Part shown: piece by piece, positions 1-8,857 of the stretch | How positions within the stretch are numbered: position 1 is the first letter of the stretch | Layout of the letters: each line of letters starts with the position of its first letter | Assembly (NCBI GenBank): GCA_025370055.1 | Contig: CP073041.1 | Coordinates: forward strand, 7,658,272 to 7,722,271 | Source: Woronichinia naegeliana WA131 | GTDB lineage: Bacteria > Cyanobacteriota > Cyanobacteriia > Cyanobacteriales > Microcystaceae | Direction of reading: 5' to 3' | DNA: 64,000 nt | Made by a program: the position numbers and the translations under genes | Notes under the pieces: model-generated | The model's input: the letters and a program-made list of their open reading frames with translations, nothing else | What the model was told of the DNA's origin: nothing | Databases searched by the model: none

Positions 1-1416
1 CAGCGACTAGAGCAAATCCTAGAGAATCTCCGTCCCGCCTTTAGCCGAGAAGCAACGTACCAATGGTTTATCCTATTAGCCTGGGGAGTAGTGCTCAACA
101 GCCAACCGAGCGCAATAACAAGCTATGTCAATGCCTTAGGGTTAACAGAGAGCTACTACCATCAGGCACTACATTGGTTTGAATCCAAGGCATTTAACGT
201 CAAAGGACTGACCTTGGGATGGTCGAAGTGGGTAAGTCAGCATGAAAATCTATATCGAATCAAGGAAAAACGAGTGTATGTGGGGGATGGAATCAAAGTG
301 GGGAAAGAAGGGCGCAAGATGCCAGGGGTAAAACGACTACACCAAGAATCCGGAAATGTGGCGAAGCCAGAATGGATAAGGGGGCATTACTTCAATGCCT
401 TGAGTGTTTTGGTGGGAGCAGGAAAAGCCTGCTTTGCCTTGCCCTTAGTGTTGCGGCTAGACGATGGCATCAAGTCCAAAGCAACGGCAAAGGAAGGGAA
501 AAAAGGCAGCAAAAAAGAGAAGACTACTCTAGTCACGAAAATGGGGGAGCTTTGCACTACCTACGCAGAGGCGGGAAGCTATGTGATTTTGGATGCTTAC
601 TTCGCTTGTGGAGCAGTGCTCAAAAGTTTTCGCCAAAATGCCTTGCATCTCATCACCCGAGTGCGTTGCTCTACAGTGGCATATGCTCCCTTTTCTTCCG
701 TTCCGACCTTGAGGGGGAAAGGACGACCACGGCTTTGGGGGAGTTCAATAAAACTAGAAAGCCTGTTTGCTCTTGTGGAGGATTTTCCCACCGCTAAAGT
801 CTGGCTCTATGGTCAACAAGTCTCCGTTTCTTATCAGTGCTTTGAGTTCCACTGGGATAGTCCCCATCAGCTCGTTAAGTTTGTCCTCACCCAATTGCCC
901 AACGGACAAAGACTGATTCTGCTTTCTACTGACCTCTGTTTGACTGGACCTGAGATTATTGCCGCTTACGGTCTCCGATTTAAGATTGAAGTCACTTTTC
1001 GTCAATTAATCCATCTTTTGGGCGGCTTTGCCTATCGTTTTTGGCTTAAGGCTCTTCCTACTTTACCGACCTGGCCTAGCAATCTTATCCTCCCTGACTA
1101 TCCCCAAACTGTTCAGACTCAGATTTTAAACAAAGTAGAAGCCTTTGAGCGTTTTGTTAATCTTCATGTCATTGTTCTCGGCTTACTTCAAATTCTTTCC
1201 TTAGAGTTACCCCAGGGGATTTGGGCTAATTTCCCTCGCTGGTTTCGGACTCTACCCTCCCATGGCTATCCTAGTGAACGCATTGCTCAACTAGCCATCC
1301 AACATCAAGCCCCAATGATTTTTCCTCAAAGTCCACCTAGTCTGCTTTTGCCTAAATTCCTTGCCGCTAAACTTGACCCTTTTCCAAGTCCTGATAGACT
1401 TACTTTGGCCGCATAG
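1..1416 (+). CDS. ISa DDE transposase, 5' end outside window
   Basis: DDE transposase of an IS4-like element. The reading frame is open from base 1; the copy beginning with ATG at 5535 shows that only about four N-terminal residues are missing. An Asp lies in the motif ILDAYF near residue 170-180 of the ATG-91 frame. A Y-x2-R-x3-E signature (YGLRFKIE) near residue 300 matches the IS4-type catalytic Glu region. A long Lys-rich linker lies in between. The protein is about 471 residues and apparently intact at the C-terminus. A diverged partial copy is at 4643-5217 and a small inverted C-terminal piece at 40906-41094. The exact IS subgroup is not certain. Confidence 0.8.
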   Translation, partial: QRLEQILENLRPAFSREATYQWFILLAWGVVLNSQPSAITSYVNALGLTESYYHQALHWFESKAFNVKGLTLGWSKWVSQHENLYRIKEKRVYVGDGIKVGKEGRKMPGVKRLHQESGNVAKPEWIRGHYFNALSVLVGAGKACFALPLVLRLDDGIKSKATAKEGKKGSKKEKTTLVTKMGELCTTYAEAGSYVILDAYFACGAVLKSFRQNALHLITRVRCSTVAYAPFSSVPTLRGKGRPRLWGSSIKLESLFALVEDFPTAKVWLYGQQVSVSYQCFEFHWDSPHQLVKFVLTQLPNGQRLILLSTDLCLTGPEIIAAYGLRFKIEVTFRQLIHLLGGFAYRFWLKALPTLPTWPSNLILPDYPQTVQTQILNKVEAFERFVNLHVIVLGLLQILSLELPQGIWANFPRWFRTLPSHGYPSERIAQLAIQHQAPMIFPQSPPSLLLPKFLAAKLDPFPSPDRLTLAA

Positions 1417-1457
1417 TCATTACCTTCTCTGCCATCCATAAACTTCCCACTGTCCAG
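1..1457 (+). mobile_element. ISa copy 1 (IS4-like), left end outside window
   Basis: The right end is the inverted-repeat sequence complementary to CTGGACAGTGGGAAGTT, at about 1441-1457. The same terminus begins another copy at 5409. The left end lies before the window. The element has cut into an ISd remnant that starts at 1458. Family assignment rests on the transposase. Confidence 0.8.
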
Positions 1458-2350
1458 TTTTGTGAGGAGTGATTTGTGTTGACCTTTTTAGACAGAAAGG
1501 AACAATAGATTAAATAAAATCTGTATTTTGATTTGTTTCCATAAGGATAAGTTATCTATGCTTTTTCAGTCCATACTTCCCTAACCCACAACCCACAGGG
1601 TGCGACCTTTAGTTGATAAAAGCTGTTGTAATCAGGGTTCTACAGGGAACCCATATTGATCAAGTTTTGCCCAAAATTGACTCCATCGTTCCTTGGTCAA
1701 TACCAAAGCTCGTAGGCTCAAAATAATTCCTGCTCCTTTTTCCTTCCATCGCATCCCTGAACAACATAATCGTTGTTTGACCAACGTCTTACAAGCTGCT
1801 TCCGTAACACCTGAACCAATCGGATACTTTTTCTCTATGTATTCAGCATAATCCATTTGATGCTGATGATTCTCGTAATAAGTAATCGCCGCTTGTAGTT
1901 TCTCGGTAAGATTCTTAGAATGACTTTTTTCTTCTTTGACTTCTTTCATCAGATTTAGCAGTTCTCCTGCTTTTCCTTTTTCATGCTTGAGTTCTCGACA
2001 ATTTTCAGTCAACCATTCTTTTTGTTTTGACACGGTATTCGGATGCAACGCTTCTGCCAAGGCACCTAAGTAACCAGAGGCATGATAGAAATCTAATATC
2101 TGTTCTTCCGTTTGCTTTTCTAAAAACTTCCAATTTGATTCTGCCCCGTCTGCTATCCCGACCAATGTTGCCTCTGGATAACGGTTTTTCGCTCGCTCAA
2201 TTTCTCTTTCTAATCTTTCTAGAAAACTCTTTTTTCCATACTCTGGTGCCGCACCTAGATAGATTGTATGTTGACGTTCGCCTTCACTATCGTATAGGGA
2301 AACGGTTCCCACCATTGCTTCACGGTAGCCATCCTCACACATCAGCATAC

Positions 2351-3952
2351 CTGACTTTTCCCGTTAAGTCCAAAATCCAGCAATGCAAACTTCTAGAGGC
2401 TTTATCTGGCAAGGGTTTGAGTAATGATTCTCTTGACAGGAAAAAAATATTCTGAAGCCATCATCCCGCTTATCGTTCAAATTTCAAAAACAAAGGATGA
2501 AGGGAGTATGAGACTGTAAAATGGAGAAAATCTTAAAGGGCAGGTCAAAAAATGTTGGAATGGTGGACAAAAAACTTTGCCAGTTGTGAATTGGGAGACG
2601 AGAGGCTAAACAATCGTGCCTTCTCGATTGGGAAAAAGTTAAGTGAGGGGTTTGGAAAAGCCTTATCAGAAGTGTTTAAGGGAGGAAACGAGTTAAAGAG
2701 GGCCTATGAATTTTTGGGAATCCGAAAACAGACTTTGTCAAGATAATAGAGCCGCACTGTGAAATGACAACTGCCGCCGTAGAAGAATATAAGATAATGC
2801 TATCAGTCGGAGATACGACCTTCTTAGATTATCGCAATATCAAGGAAAAAAGGGAAGGGTATGGGCCGACTGGAAAAGGAGGGAATGGATTAATACTGCA
2901 TAGTGCTTTAGCAATTGAGCCAGAAAAAGGACAAGTATTAGGTTTATTATGGCAAAAACTGTGGAATAGGGAGGTAAAAGAAAAGCCCCCAACAGATGAA
3001 ACGGCGAAGCAGAAAAAAGAAAGACAGAAAGAACAAAGAAAAGCAGCTCGTCAAAGACCATTTGAGGAAAAAGAATCCTACAAATGGGTAGAGGCTCTAA
3101 ACACCTGTGAGAAACAGGTAGAAAGTTCAACGAGGGTAATTCATGTATTTGACAGAGAAGGAGATGTTTCAGAAGTCTTTGACTCAGTGCGTCAACTCAA
3201 GCATACAGGAGTGCTGGTCAGAGCGTCTCATAATCGTAGTTTAGACAAAAATAGTGAACGACTTTGGCAACATTTGGAATCAGAACCGATTCGTTTTCAT
3301 CAAGAAATCGAGATTCCGAGTACAGGAAAAAGAAAAGCACGGAAGGTTAAGCTTGCCGTCCGATTTTGCTCAGTTAATCTACGAACTCCCTATCGTTTTG
3401 ATAATCGTGACCCGTTGAATGTCTATGCTGTTTATGCGACAGAAATCGATTGTCCCGAAGGCGAAACTCCTTTATCTTGGATGCTTCTGACTACAGAAGT
3501 TGTTGAGACTATTGAGATGGCTGTCACTATTCTTCGTTGGTACACCTACCGATGGCGGGTTGAAGAATTTCATAAAGTCCTTAAGTCTGGTTGTCAGAGT
3601 GAGCGTTATCGACTTGCCTCTGATGGAATGAAAACTCTTTTGGGTTTTTTAAGTGTCATTGCTGTTGAACTTTTACACGTTACTTATCTTCATCGTACCC
3701 AGCCCGATGCTCTCGCGATTGAAATTCTTAATCCTCTTCAACTTCAGGTGTTAAAAGCAGCCGCCTCTCAAAAACTTCCCCCTATTTTGACTGTTGCTTG
3801 GGCTGTCGAGTCTGTTGCTTTTCTTGGTGGTTATCTTGAACATCGTCGTAAAACTCCTCTCGGTATCCAAGTCCTTTGGCGCGGTTGGTTGAAGTTGCAT
3901 GACCTTTGCCAAGGCTGGCAGCTTGCAATCCGCACTTAACGGGAAAAGTCAG
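2351..3952 (+). mobile_element. ISc copy 1 (IS4 family, Tn5-like), 1602 bp
   Basis: Perfect terminal inverted repeats CTGACTTTTCCCGTTAAGT bound a 1602-bp element. The 10-bp target duplication ATCAGCATAC lies at 2341-2350 and 3953-3962. The uninterrupted target is seen in ISb copy 2 around 6555. Two more copies of the same length (38120-39721, 45774-47375) encode identical proteins, which points to recent transposition. Confidence 0.95.
2552..3939 (+). CDS. ISc transposase, split by a frame change
   Basis: Tn5/IS50-like IS4-family transposase. ORF A (2552-2746, 64 residues) has the N-terminal DNA-binding motif with LGDERLNNR and ends at a TAA. ORF B (from 2764; its frame is open upstream through codons reading NPKTDFVKIIEPHCEM) carries the DDE core: Asp in SVGDTTFLDY, Asp in HVFDREGD, and a Y-x2-R-x3-E signature in YTYRWRVEEFHK. 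Moving into the upstream frame between about 2710 and 2735 would give a continuous protein of about 460 residues, the usual family size. The same split occurs in all three copies, so it is either an old lesion or a frameshift site. Confidence 0.8.
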
Positions 3953-4642
3953 ATCAGCATACAGGTTCCATCTAATCCTATTCCCACTGTTGCAATTTGG
4001 CTATCCTCCTTGGGCGGGGCATAACTCCACGCTTCTTCTTTTGCCTGTACCACACTTCCTACTGCTTCACTCAATCTTTGGATATAGGATAGCGCTACTT
4101 TTCTACCATGATTTTCTAATAAATCATTTTTCACCTCTTTGCCTGCCATCCCTGACATTTTTGAGGATACCTGTTTTGCCAATAATGGCGTTGATGTTAT
4201 GATTATCCTTGCTTCTCTTTCTAAGGGGCAATACGTTTTTCCTCAAAGGTGAACGCTGATATACATGACGATTCACTATAACCTCACCATAAGGTGTTTG
4301 ATATTCTTTCGGTTGCTCTCCCTTACTCTTCCAGATTTCTTCACCGATTTTTAAGGGTGAACCATCTGTATCTAAATATTTCAAGGCTTCTTTGCTGGCG
4401 ATGCAACCTACTTCGTTTAAGCCTTTTTGAATATTTATTTCTGTATCCAACATTGAACGACTGAGTTCTAATGTTAGTTCTATTTTTATCTTTGAACCCT
4501 CTACATTAATTAGTTTTGCTGTCATCATTGTTTCCTCTTTGTCACTTTTCATCCCATGTTAACACTTTTCTTTTCCTTCATCAACTAAAGGTCACACCCA
4601 ACCCACATTTCTTTCGTTTTTTGACTTTTTCAGCAAGCCCTA

Positions 4643-5217
4643 TGTAATTTTGGATGCTTATTTCGCTTGCAAACCAGTGCTCAAAAGTTTTCGCCAGAAC
4701 GCCTTGCATCTAATCACAAGAGTGCGTTGCTCTACAGTCGCCTATGCCCCCTTTTGTTCCGTGCCGACACTGACGGGGAGAGGACGACCACGGATTTGGG
4801 GGAGTTCGATAAAACTAGCAAGTCTGTTCGCTCTGGTGGCGGACTTTCCGACGGCCAAAGTCTGGCTCTATGGTCAACAAGTCACGGTTTCTTATCAGTG
4901 CTTTGAGTTCTACTGGGATAGTCCCCATCAGCTCGTCAAGTTTGTTCTGACCCAATTGCCTAACGGACGACGACTGATTCTGCTTTCTACTGACCTCTGT
5001 TTGACTGGACCTGAGATTATTGCTGCCTACGGTCTCCGATTTAAGATTGAAGTCACTTTTCGTCAATTAGTCCATCTTTTGGGCAGCTTTGCCTATCGTT
5101 TTTGGCTTAAGGGTCTTCCTACTTTACCTACCTGGCCCAGCAATCTTATCCTCAGTGACTATCCTCAAGCTGTTCAGACTCAGATTTTAAACAAGGTAGA
5201 AGCCTTTGAGCGTTTTG
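4643..5217 (+). pseudogene. ISa transposase internal fragment
   Basis: Encodes the middle of the ISa transposase (from ILDAYFAC to KVEAFERFV), diverged from copy 1 by scattered substitutions. It starts directly after the ISd terminus at 4642 and stops at 5217, where the IS1-like terminus GGTATCGTCTGATCAAAG begins. Both gene ends are missing. Confidence 0.85.
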
Positions 5218-5261
5218 TGGAACTGGTATCGTCTGATCAAAGTTGGAAAAAGTTATGGTGT
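5218..5261 (+). repeat. IS1-like left-terminus fragment
   Basis: About 44 bp beginning GGAACTGGTATCGTCTGATC. The same segment recurs at 43550-43584, where an IS630 element has split it, and in part at 51325. It is read as the left end of the IS1-like element, orphaned here. Confidence 0.6.
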
Positions 5262-5408
5262 AACCCACATTCCGCAGGTTGTCGAAGAGGAGCACTAGTT
5301 CACGCGAGCTGGTATCGGTACTTGTGCATTGATTTCGGGCAAGGATAAAAAATGTCAATAAAGTTCTAAAATGGAGTCTTGTCTTAGATAGAATCAACAG
5401 TAAAAATC
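5262..5408 (+). repeat. 147-bp repeat, inverted copy at 41322-41467
   Basis: This segment between the IS1-like end and the ISa left end reappears in reverse complement at 41322-41467 with very few differences. It holds no convincing ORF. It may be part of an unidentified element or an old target region carried along by recombination. Confidence 0.75.
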
Positions 5409-5811
5409 TGGACAGTGGGAAGTTCTCGAGCAGGGTAAGTGAGAAAAGAAAATCGGACATGCGATACCCAAGAGTGCCGTTATGTCCGAAACTGGCTGAT
5501 ATAGAAAATCGATAGCCAGTGCTATCTATCAATTATGCAACTATGTCAGCGACTAGAGCAAATCCTAGAGAATCTCCGTCCCGCCTTTAGCCGAGAAGCA
5601 ACGTACCAATGGTTTATCCTATTAGCCTGGGGAGTAGTGCTCAACAGCCAACCGAGCGCAATAACAAGCTATGTCAATGCCTTAGGGTTAACAGAGAGCT
5701 ACTACCATCAGGCACTACATTGGTTTGAATCCAAGGCATTTAACGTCAAAGGACTGACCTTGGGATGGTCGAAGTGGGTAAGTCAGCATGAAAATCTATA
5801 TCGAATCAAGG
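5409..5811 (+). mobile_element. ISa 5'-end fragment, truncated at ISb copy 2
   Basis: Begins with the ISa terminus CTGGACAGTGGGAAGTT and contains the transposase start (ATG 5535) through about residue 92, identical in protein to copy 1. It is cut at 5811 by ISb copy 2. No 3' half follows ISb, so sequence was lost by deletion or recombination. Confidence 0.85.
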
Positions 5812-5845
5812 GGGTGCGACCTTTAGTTGATAAAAGCTGTTGTAA

Positions 5846-6784
5846 TCAGGGTTCTACAGGGAACCCATATTGATCAAGTTTTGCCCAAAATTGACTCCAT
5901 CGTTCCTTGGTCAATACCAAAGCTCGTAGGCTCAAAATAATTCCTGCTCCTTTTTCCTTCCATCGCATTCCTGAACAACATAATCGTTGTTTGACCAACG
6001 TCTTACAAGCTGCTTCCGTAACACCTGAACCAATCGGATACTTTTTCTCTAAGTATTCAGCATAATCCATTTGATGCTGATGATTCTCGTAATAAGTAAT
6101 CGCCGCTTGTAGTTTCTCGGTAAGATTCTTAGAATGACTTTTTTCTTCTTTGACTTCTTTCATCAGATTTAGCAGTTCTCCTGCTTTTCCTTTTTCATGC
6201 TTGAGTTCTCGACAATTTTCAGTCAACCATTCTTTTTGTTTTGACACGGTATTCGGATGCAACGCTTCTGCCAACGCTCCTAAGTAACCAGAGGCATGAT
6301 AGAAATCTAATATCTGTTCTTCCGTCTGCTTTTCTAAAAACTTCCAATTTGATTCTGCACCATCTGCTATACCGACAAATTTTGCCTCTGGATAACGGTT
6401 TTTCGCTCGCTCAATTTCTCTTTCCAATCTTTCTAGAAAACTCTTTTTTCCGTACTCTGGTGCCGCACCTAGATAGATTGTCTGTTGGCGTTCTCCCTCA
6501 CTATCGTATAGGGAAACGGTTTCCACCATTGCTTCACGGTAGCCATCCTCACACATCAGCATACAGGTTCCATCTAATCCTATTCCCACTGTTGCAATTT
6601 GGCTATCCTCCTTGGGCGGGGCATAACTCCACGCTTCTTCTTTTGCCTGTACCACACTTCCTACTGCTTCACTCAATCTTTGGATATAGGATAGCGCTAC
6701 TTTTCTACCATGATTTTCTAATAAATCATTTTTCACCTCTTTGCCTGCCATCCCTGACATTTTTGAGGATACCTGTTTTGCCAA
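5846..6784 (-). CDS. ISb transposase ORF 2 (catalytic part)
   Basis: 312 residues from a TTG codon, with an early GIGLDGT motif (first catalytic Asp), ADGAESNW in the middle and the conserved PIGSGVTEAACKTLVKQR and SGMRW blocks near the C-terminus, as in ISKra4 transposases. No good ribosome-binding site precedes the TTG, which fits production by frameshifting from ORF 1 rather than independent initiation. Confidence 0.75.
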   Translation of the reverse strand: MAKQVSSKMSGMAGKEVKNDLLENHGRKVALSYIQRLSEAVGSVVQAKEEAWSYAPPKEDSQIATVGIGLDGTCMLMCEDGYREAMVETVSLYDSEGERQQTIYLGAAPEYGKKSFLERLEREIERAKNRYPEAKFVGIADGAESNWKFLEKQTEEQILDFYHASGYLGALAEALHPNTVSKQKEWLTENCRELKHEKGKAGELLNLMKEVKEEKSHSKNLTEKLQAAITYYENHQHQMDYAEYLEKKYPIGSGVTEAACKTLVKQRLCCSGMRWKEKGAGIILSLRALVLTKERWSQFWAKLDQYGFPVEP

Positions 6785-7154
6785 TAATGGCGTTGATGTT
6801 ATGATTATCCTTGCTTCTCTTTCTAAGGGGCAATACGTTTTTCCTCAAAGGTGAACGCTGATATACATGACGATTCACTATAACCTCACCATAAGGTGTT
6901 TGATATTCTTTCGGTTGCTCTCCCTTACTCTTCCAGATTTCTTCACCGATTTTTAAGGGTGAACCATCTGTATCTAAATATTTCAAGGCTTCTTTGCTGG
7001 CGATGCAACCTACTTCGTTTAAGCCTTTTTGAATATTTATTTCTGTATCCAACATTGAACGACTGAGTTCTAATGTTAGTTCTATTTTTATCTTTGAACC
7101 CTCTACATTAATTAGTTTTGCTGTCATCATTGTTTCCTCTTTGTCACTTTTCAT
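6726..7154 (-). CDS. ISb transposase ORF 1 (N-terminal part)
   Basis: 142 residues forming the N-terminal segment of an ISKra4-type transposase; identical in protein to the ORF in copy 1 (4124-4552). It overlaps ORF 2 by 59 bases. The natural join lies near 6775: dropping one A of the AAAA run after GGC links NAIIGK to QVSSKMSGMAGKEV of ORF 2. That is a +1 change, so ORF 1 alone ends in out-of-frame residues. Confidence 0.7.
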   Translation of the reverse strand: MKSDKEETMMTAKLINVEGSKIKIELTLELSRSMLDTEINIQKGLNEVGCIASKEALKYLDTDGSPLKIGEEIWKSKGEQPKEYQTPYGEVIVNRHVYQRSPLRKNVLPLRKRSKDNHNINAIIGKTGILKNVRDGRQRGEK

Positions 7155-7201
7155 CTCATGTTAACACTTTTCTTTTTCTTCATCAACTAAAGGTCGCACC
7201 C

Positions 7202-7291
7202 TCTCAGAATCGCAATATTTTAGAATTTATGACTGACGCAGTTAGAGCTAATCGCAAAGGAACCACTCCTCCTTCTTTGTTACCTCAGTAG
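7202..7291 (+). pseudogene. transposase C-terminal remnant, IS66-like
   Basis: Thirty codons ending in TAG, reading SQNRNILEFMTDAV then a basic stretch and PPSLLPQ. This resembles the tail of IS66-type transposases. It is cut on the left by ISb copy 2. The assignment is by recollected family pattern only. Confidence 0.4.
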
Positions 7292-7317
7292 CTGTTACAC
7301 TCCCTCCGAACGATTAC

Positions 7318-7359
7318 CTTATTTTTAAAATTCGCAACTTGTGACCGTGTTCAGTATAT
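7318..7359. repeat. 42-bp repeat, second copy at 17273-17314
   Basis: CTTATTTTTAAAATTCGC and the following 24 bases recur at 17273-17314 with one difference. Both copies sit at the edge of transposase debris, so this is probably the terminus of an unrecognised IS. Confidence 0.6.
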
Positions 7360-7544
7360 CAATGAGTTTATGCCGTTTTGTTCGTTCGATGCGAGGGTCA
7401 TCTATTTCGGCAAAGTGTTCTACCAGTCTATATTTGGGTCGGAGTTTCATCGCTTTTGTTTTCTATGCACTTTCCCTTATTTTCCCTTATCCATCCCTCT
7501 ATAATGTTCTTGTATCTGTATCATTTTTAGGTGCGTTCGCCCTG
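7356..7544 (-). mobile_element. ISe (ISAs1) terminal fragment
   Basis: Matches the transposase-start end of the full ISe copy at 23295-24531: codons for the first 30-odd residues on the minus strand plus the terminus TGCGTTCGCCCTG. The rest is absent. Its terminus has cut the adjoining DUF1906 gene at 7545. Confidence 0.85.
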
Positions 7545-7776
7545 CGGAAACGTGTTGGACGGGCATGAGAGCCAAGCCTCCCTGCAAAATGCCTAAAGCT
7601 TCTTGATAAGTCAAATCGCCTCGAGCTTCCCCTTCACTGAGAGAGAGATAGCGAATACAAAACTTGTAACCTTGACTGGCAAATTGCTGGGCCGTTGCTT
7701 GGGAAATAACACTGTCGGCATCGAAACCGAGAGATTTGTTGGGTGCGCCCTGGACGATTCCTGGTAATTGGGTCAT
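7545..7776 (-). pseudogene. DUF1906 glycoside-hydrolase-like protein, 3' truncated
   Basis: About 77 N-terminal residues starting at ATG 7776, with AGGA eleven bases upstream. The sequence (GFDADSVISQ, YKFCIRYLS, LTYQEALGILQGGLALMPVQ) resembles the first strands of the DUF1906/Rv2525c-like glycoside hydrolase fold; the family normally needs about 200 residues. The gene is cut by an ISe fragment. No signal peptide is evident. It lies 125 bp downstream of the broken sigma-like gene in the same orientation and may have been co-transcribed with it. Confidence 0.6.
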
Positions 7777-8296
7777 AAAAAATAATTCCTAATTAAGAGG
7801 GGATTGCTCTATTCTCTAGACAGTTGAGAAGGTCAACTGTGAATTTTATTTTGAGCAGATTTACTAGATTTGGATTTGAGAAGAAAAGGTGTGAAAAATT
7901 GTTACATTTCGTCACATAGATAGGCTTTAAGCTCCTGTTTCAGTTTTGTCCGCGCCAACTGCACCCGTTTCCGTGCATTACAAACCGAGATAGACTGCGA
8001 TCGCGCAATATCGGTATAGGATTGTTTTTCGTAGAAACGTAAATAAAAAGATCGATAGAGCGTTGGAGGTAAATGAAGGACAGATTGCTGAAATTTTTCT
8101 TCTAGCTCTTGTTTAAGGACAGCAGATAGGGGAGATAAAAACCGGTCATTCGTCACATTATCCTCCAGTAATTCCGTGAAAAGTGGAGAAGAATGAGTTT
8201 TGCGATACTGGTCTAAATAAAGATGAAATAGTAACTGTCGCAACCAGGCTTTAATACAATAAATGCGTTCAAAGTGACGAGAAAACTTTTGGTAAG

Positions 8297-8560
8297 CAGC
8301 AATTCCAAATTCAAACAGTAACATAAGATACAGACGTTATCTCGCTTTTATGCAGTTAAAAGAGATTTCGCTGATTTCTGACGTTTTTCGTACTTCCTCC
8401 TCGAATCTTAGCCTCTTGGAGAGTCAGCAACCTGCAAACAAACTTGATCAATCACTAAATAGAGCATTACGCTGATTCCACATATTGATACAAAACCCCT
8501 TGACCGTAAGCACTTCAAGGCTTTTGTATCTTGGACTACATTCTGAATTTGGAATTGCTG
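8297..8560. mobile_element. MITE-A copy 1, 264 bp, 9-bp TSD
   Basis: The terminal inverted repeat CAGCAATTCCAAATTCA is perfect at both ends, and the 9-bp duplication TTTGGTAAG flanks it (8288-8296, 8561-8569). It has no transposase ORF. Relatives in the window are at 45001-51086 (interrupted), 43266-43471, 57516-57620 and 37363-37462. Confidence 0.9.
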
Positions 8561-8857
8561 TTTGGTAAGCCTTCAACATTCCCTGGTGGAGTAAGTCCTG
8601 ACTTAGATCGGGGTTATAGTTGAGCCATTTTAAGCAACAGCGATATAAGTAGGGCTTGCTGAAAAAGTCAAAAAACGAAAGAAATGTGGGTTAGGGAAGT
8701 ATGGACTGAAAAAGCATAGATAACTTATCCTTATGGAAACAAATCAAAATACAGATTTTGTTTAATCTATTGTTCCTTTCTGTCTAAAAAGGTCAACACA
8801 AATCACTCCTCACAAAAGAGAGGAAAATTAACACCATTTTTCACAAGAAAAACGACT

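Larger units (their letters stand above)
1632..4552 (-). pseudogene. ISKra4-type transposase, disrupted by ISc insertion
   Basis: Reading from 4552 downward, the first ORF (4124-4552) gives the N-terminal region. A second frame begins with a TTG near 4182 and is cut by ISc at 3952. The remainder, 1632-2348, carries the C-terminal catalytic part, including an ADGAESNW motif and the PIGSGVTEAACKTLVKQR block typical of ISKra4 transposases. It would need both excision of ISc and a frame change to make protein, so it is non-functional here. Confidence 0.85.
1598..4599 (-). mobile_element. ISb copy 1 (ISKra4 type), interrupted by ISc
   Basis: The ends are GGGTGCGACCTTTAGTTGAT on the left and its complement with one mismatch on the right. 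The 8-bp target duplication AACCCACA flanks it. After removing ISc and its 10-bp duplication (1612 bp) the element is 1390 bp, identical in length to ISb copy 2 at 5812-7201. Confidence 0.9.
1458..4642 (+). mobile_element. ISd 3'-end remnant, split by ISb copy 1
   Basis: Only the last 170-odd bases of an ISd element remain (1458-1597 and 4608-4642), ending in TTTTTCAGCAAGCCCT. The same segment follows the transposase in full ISd copies. Its 5' part was lost when ISa inserted at 1457. ISb copy 1 sits inside it, flanked by the 8-bp duplication AACCCACA (1590-1597 and 4600-4607). The right terminus abuts an ISa fragment at 4643. Confidence 0.8.
5812..7201 (-). mobile_element. ISb copy 2 (ISKra4 type), 1390 bp
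   Basis: Complete element bounded by GGGTGCGACCTTTAGTTGAT and its inverted copy. The flanks (ISa sequence on the left, an IS66-like remnant on the right) share no target duplication, so the locus was rearranged after insertion. It contains two overlapping ORFs. Confidence 0.9.

Noticed and set aside
2840-3130. 96-codon ORF antisense to the ISc transposase
   Set aside because: Present only because the sense strand is open; low-complexity and no start signals.
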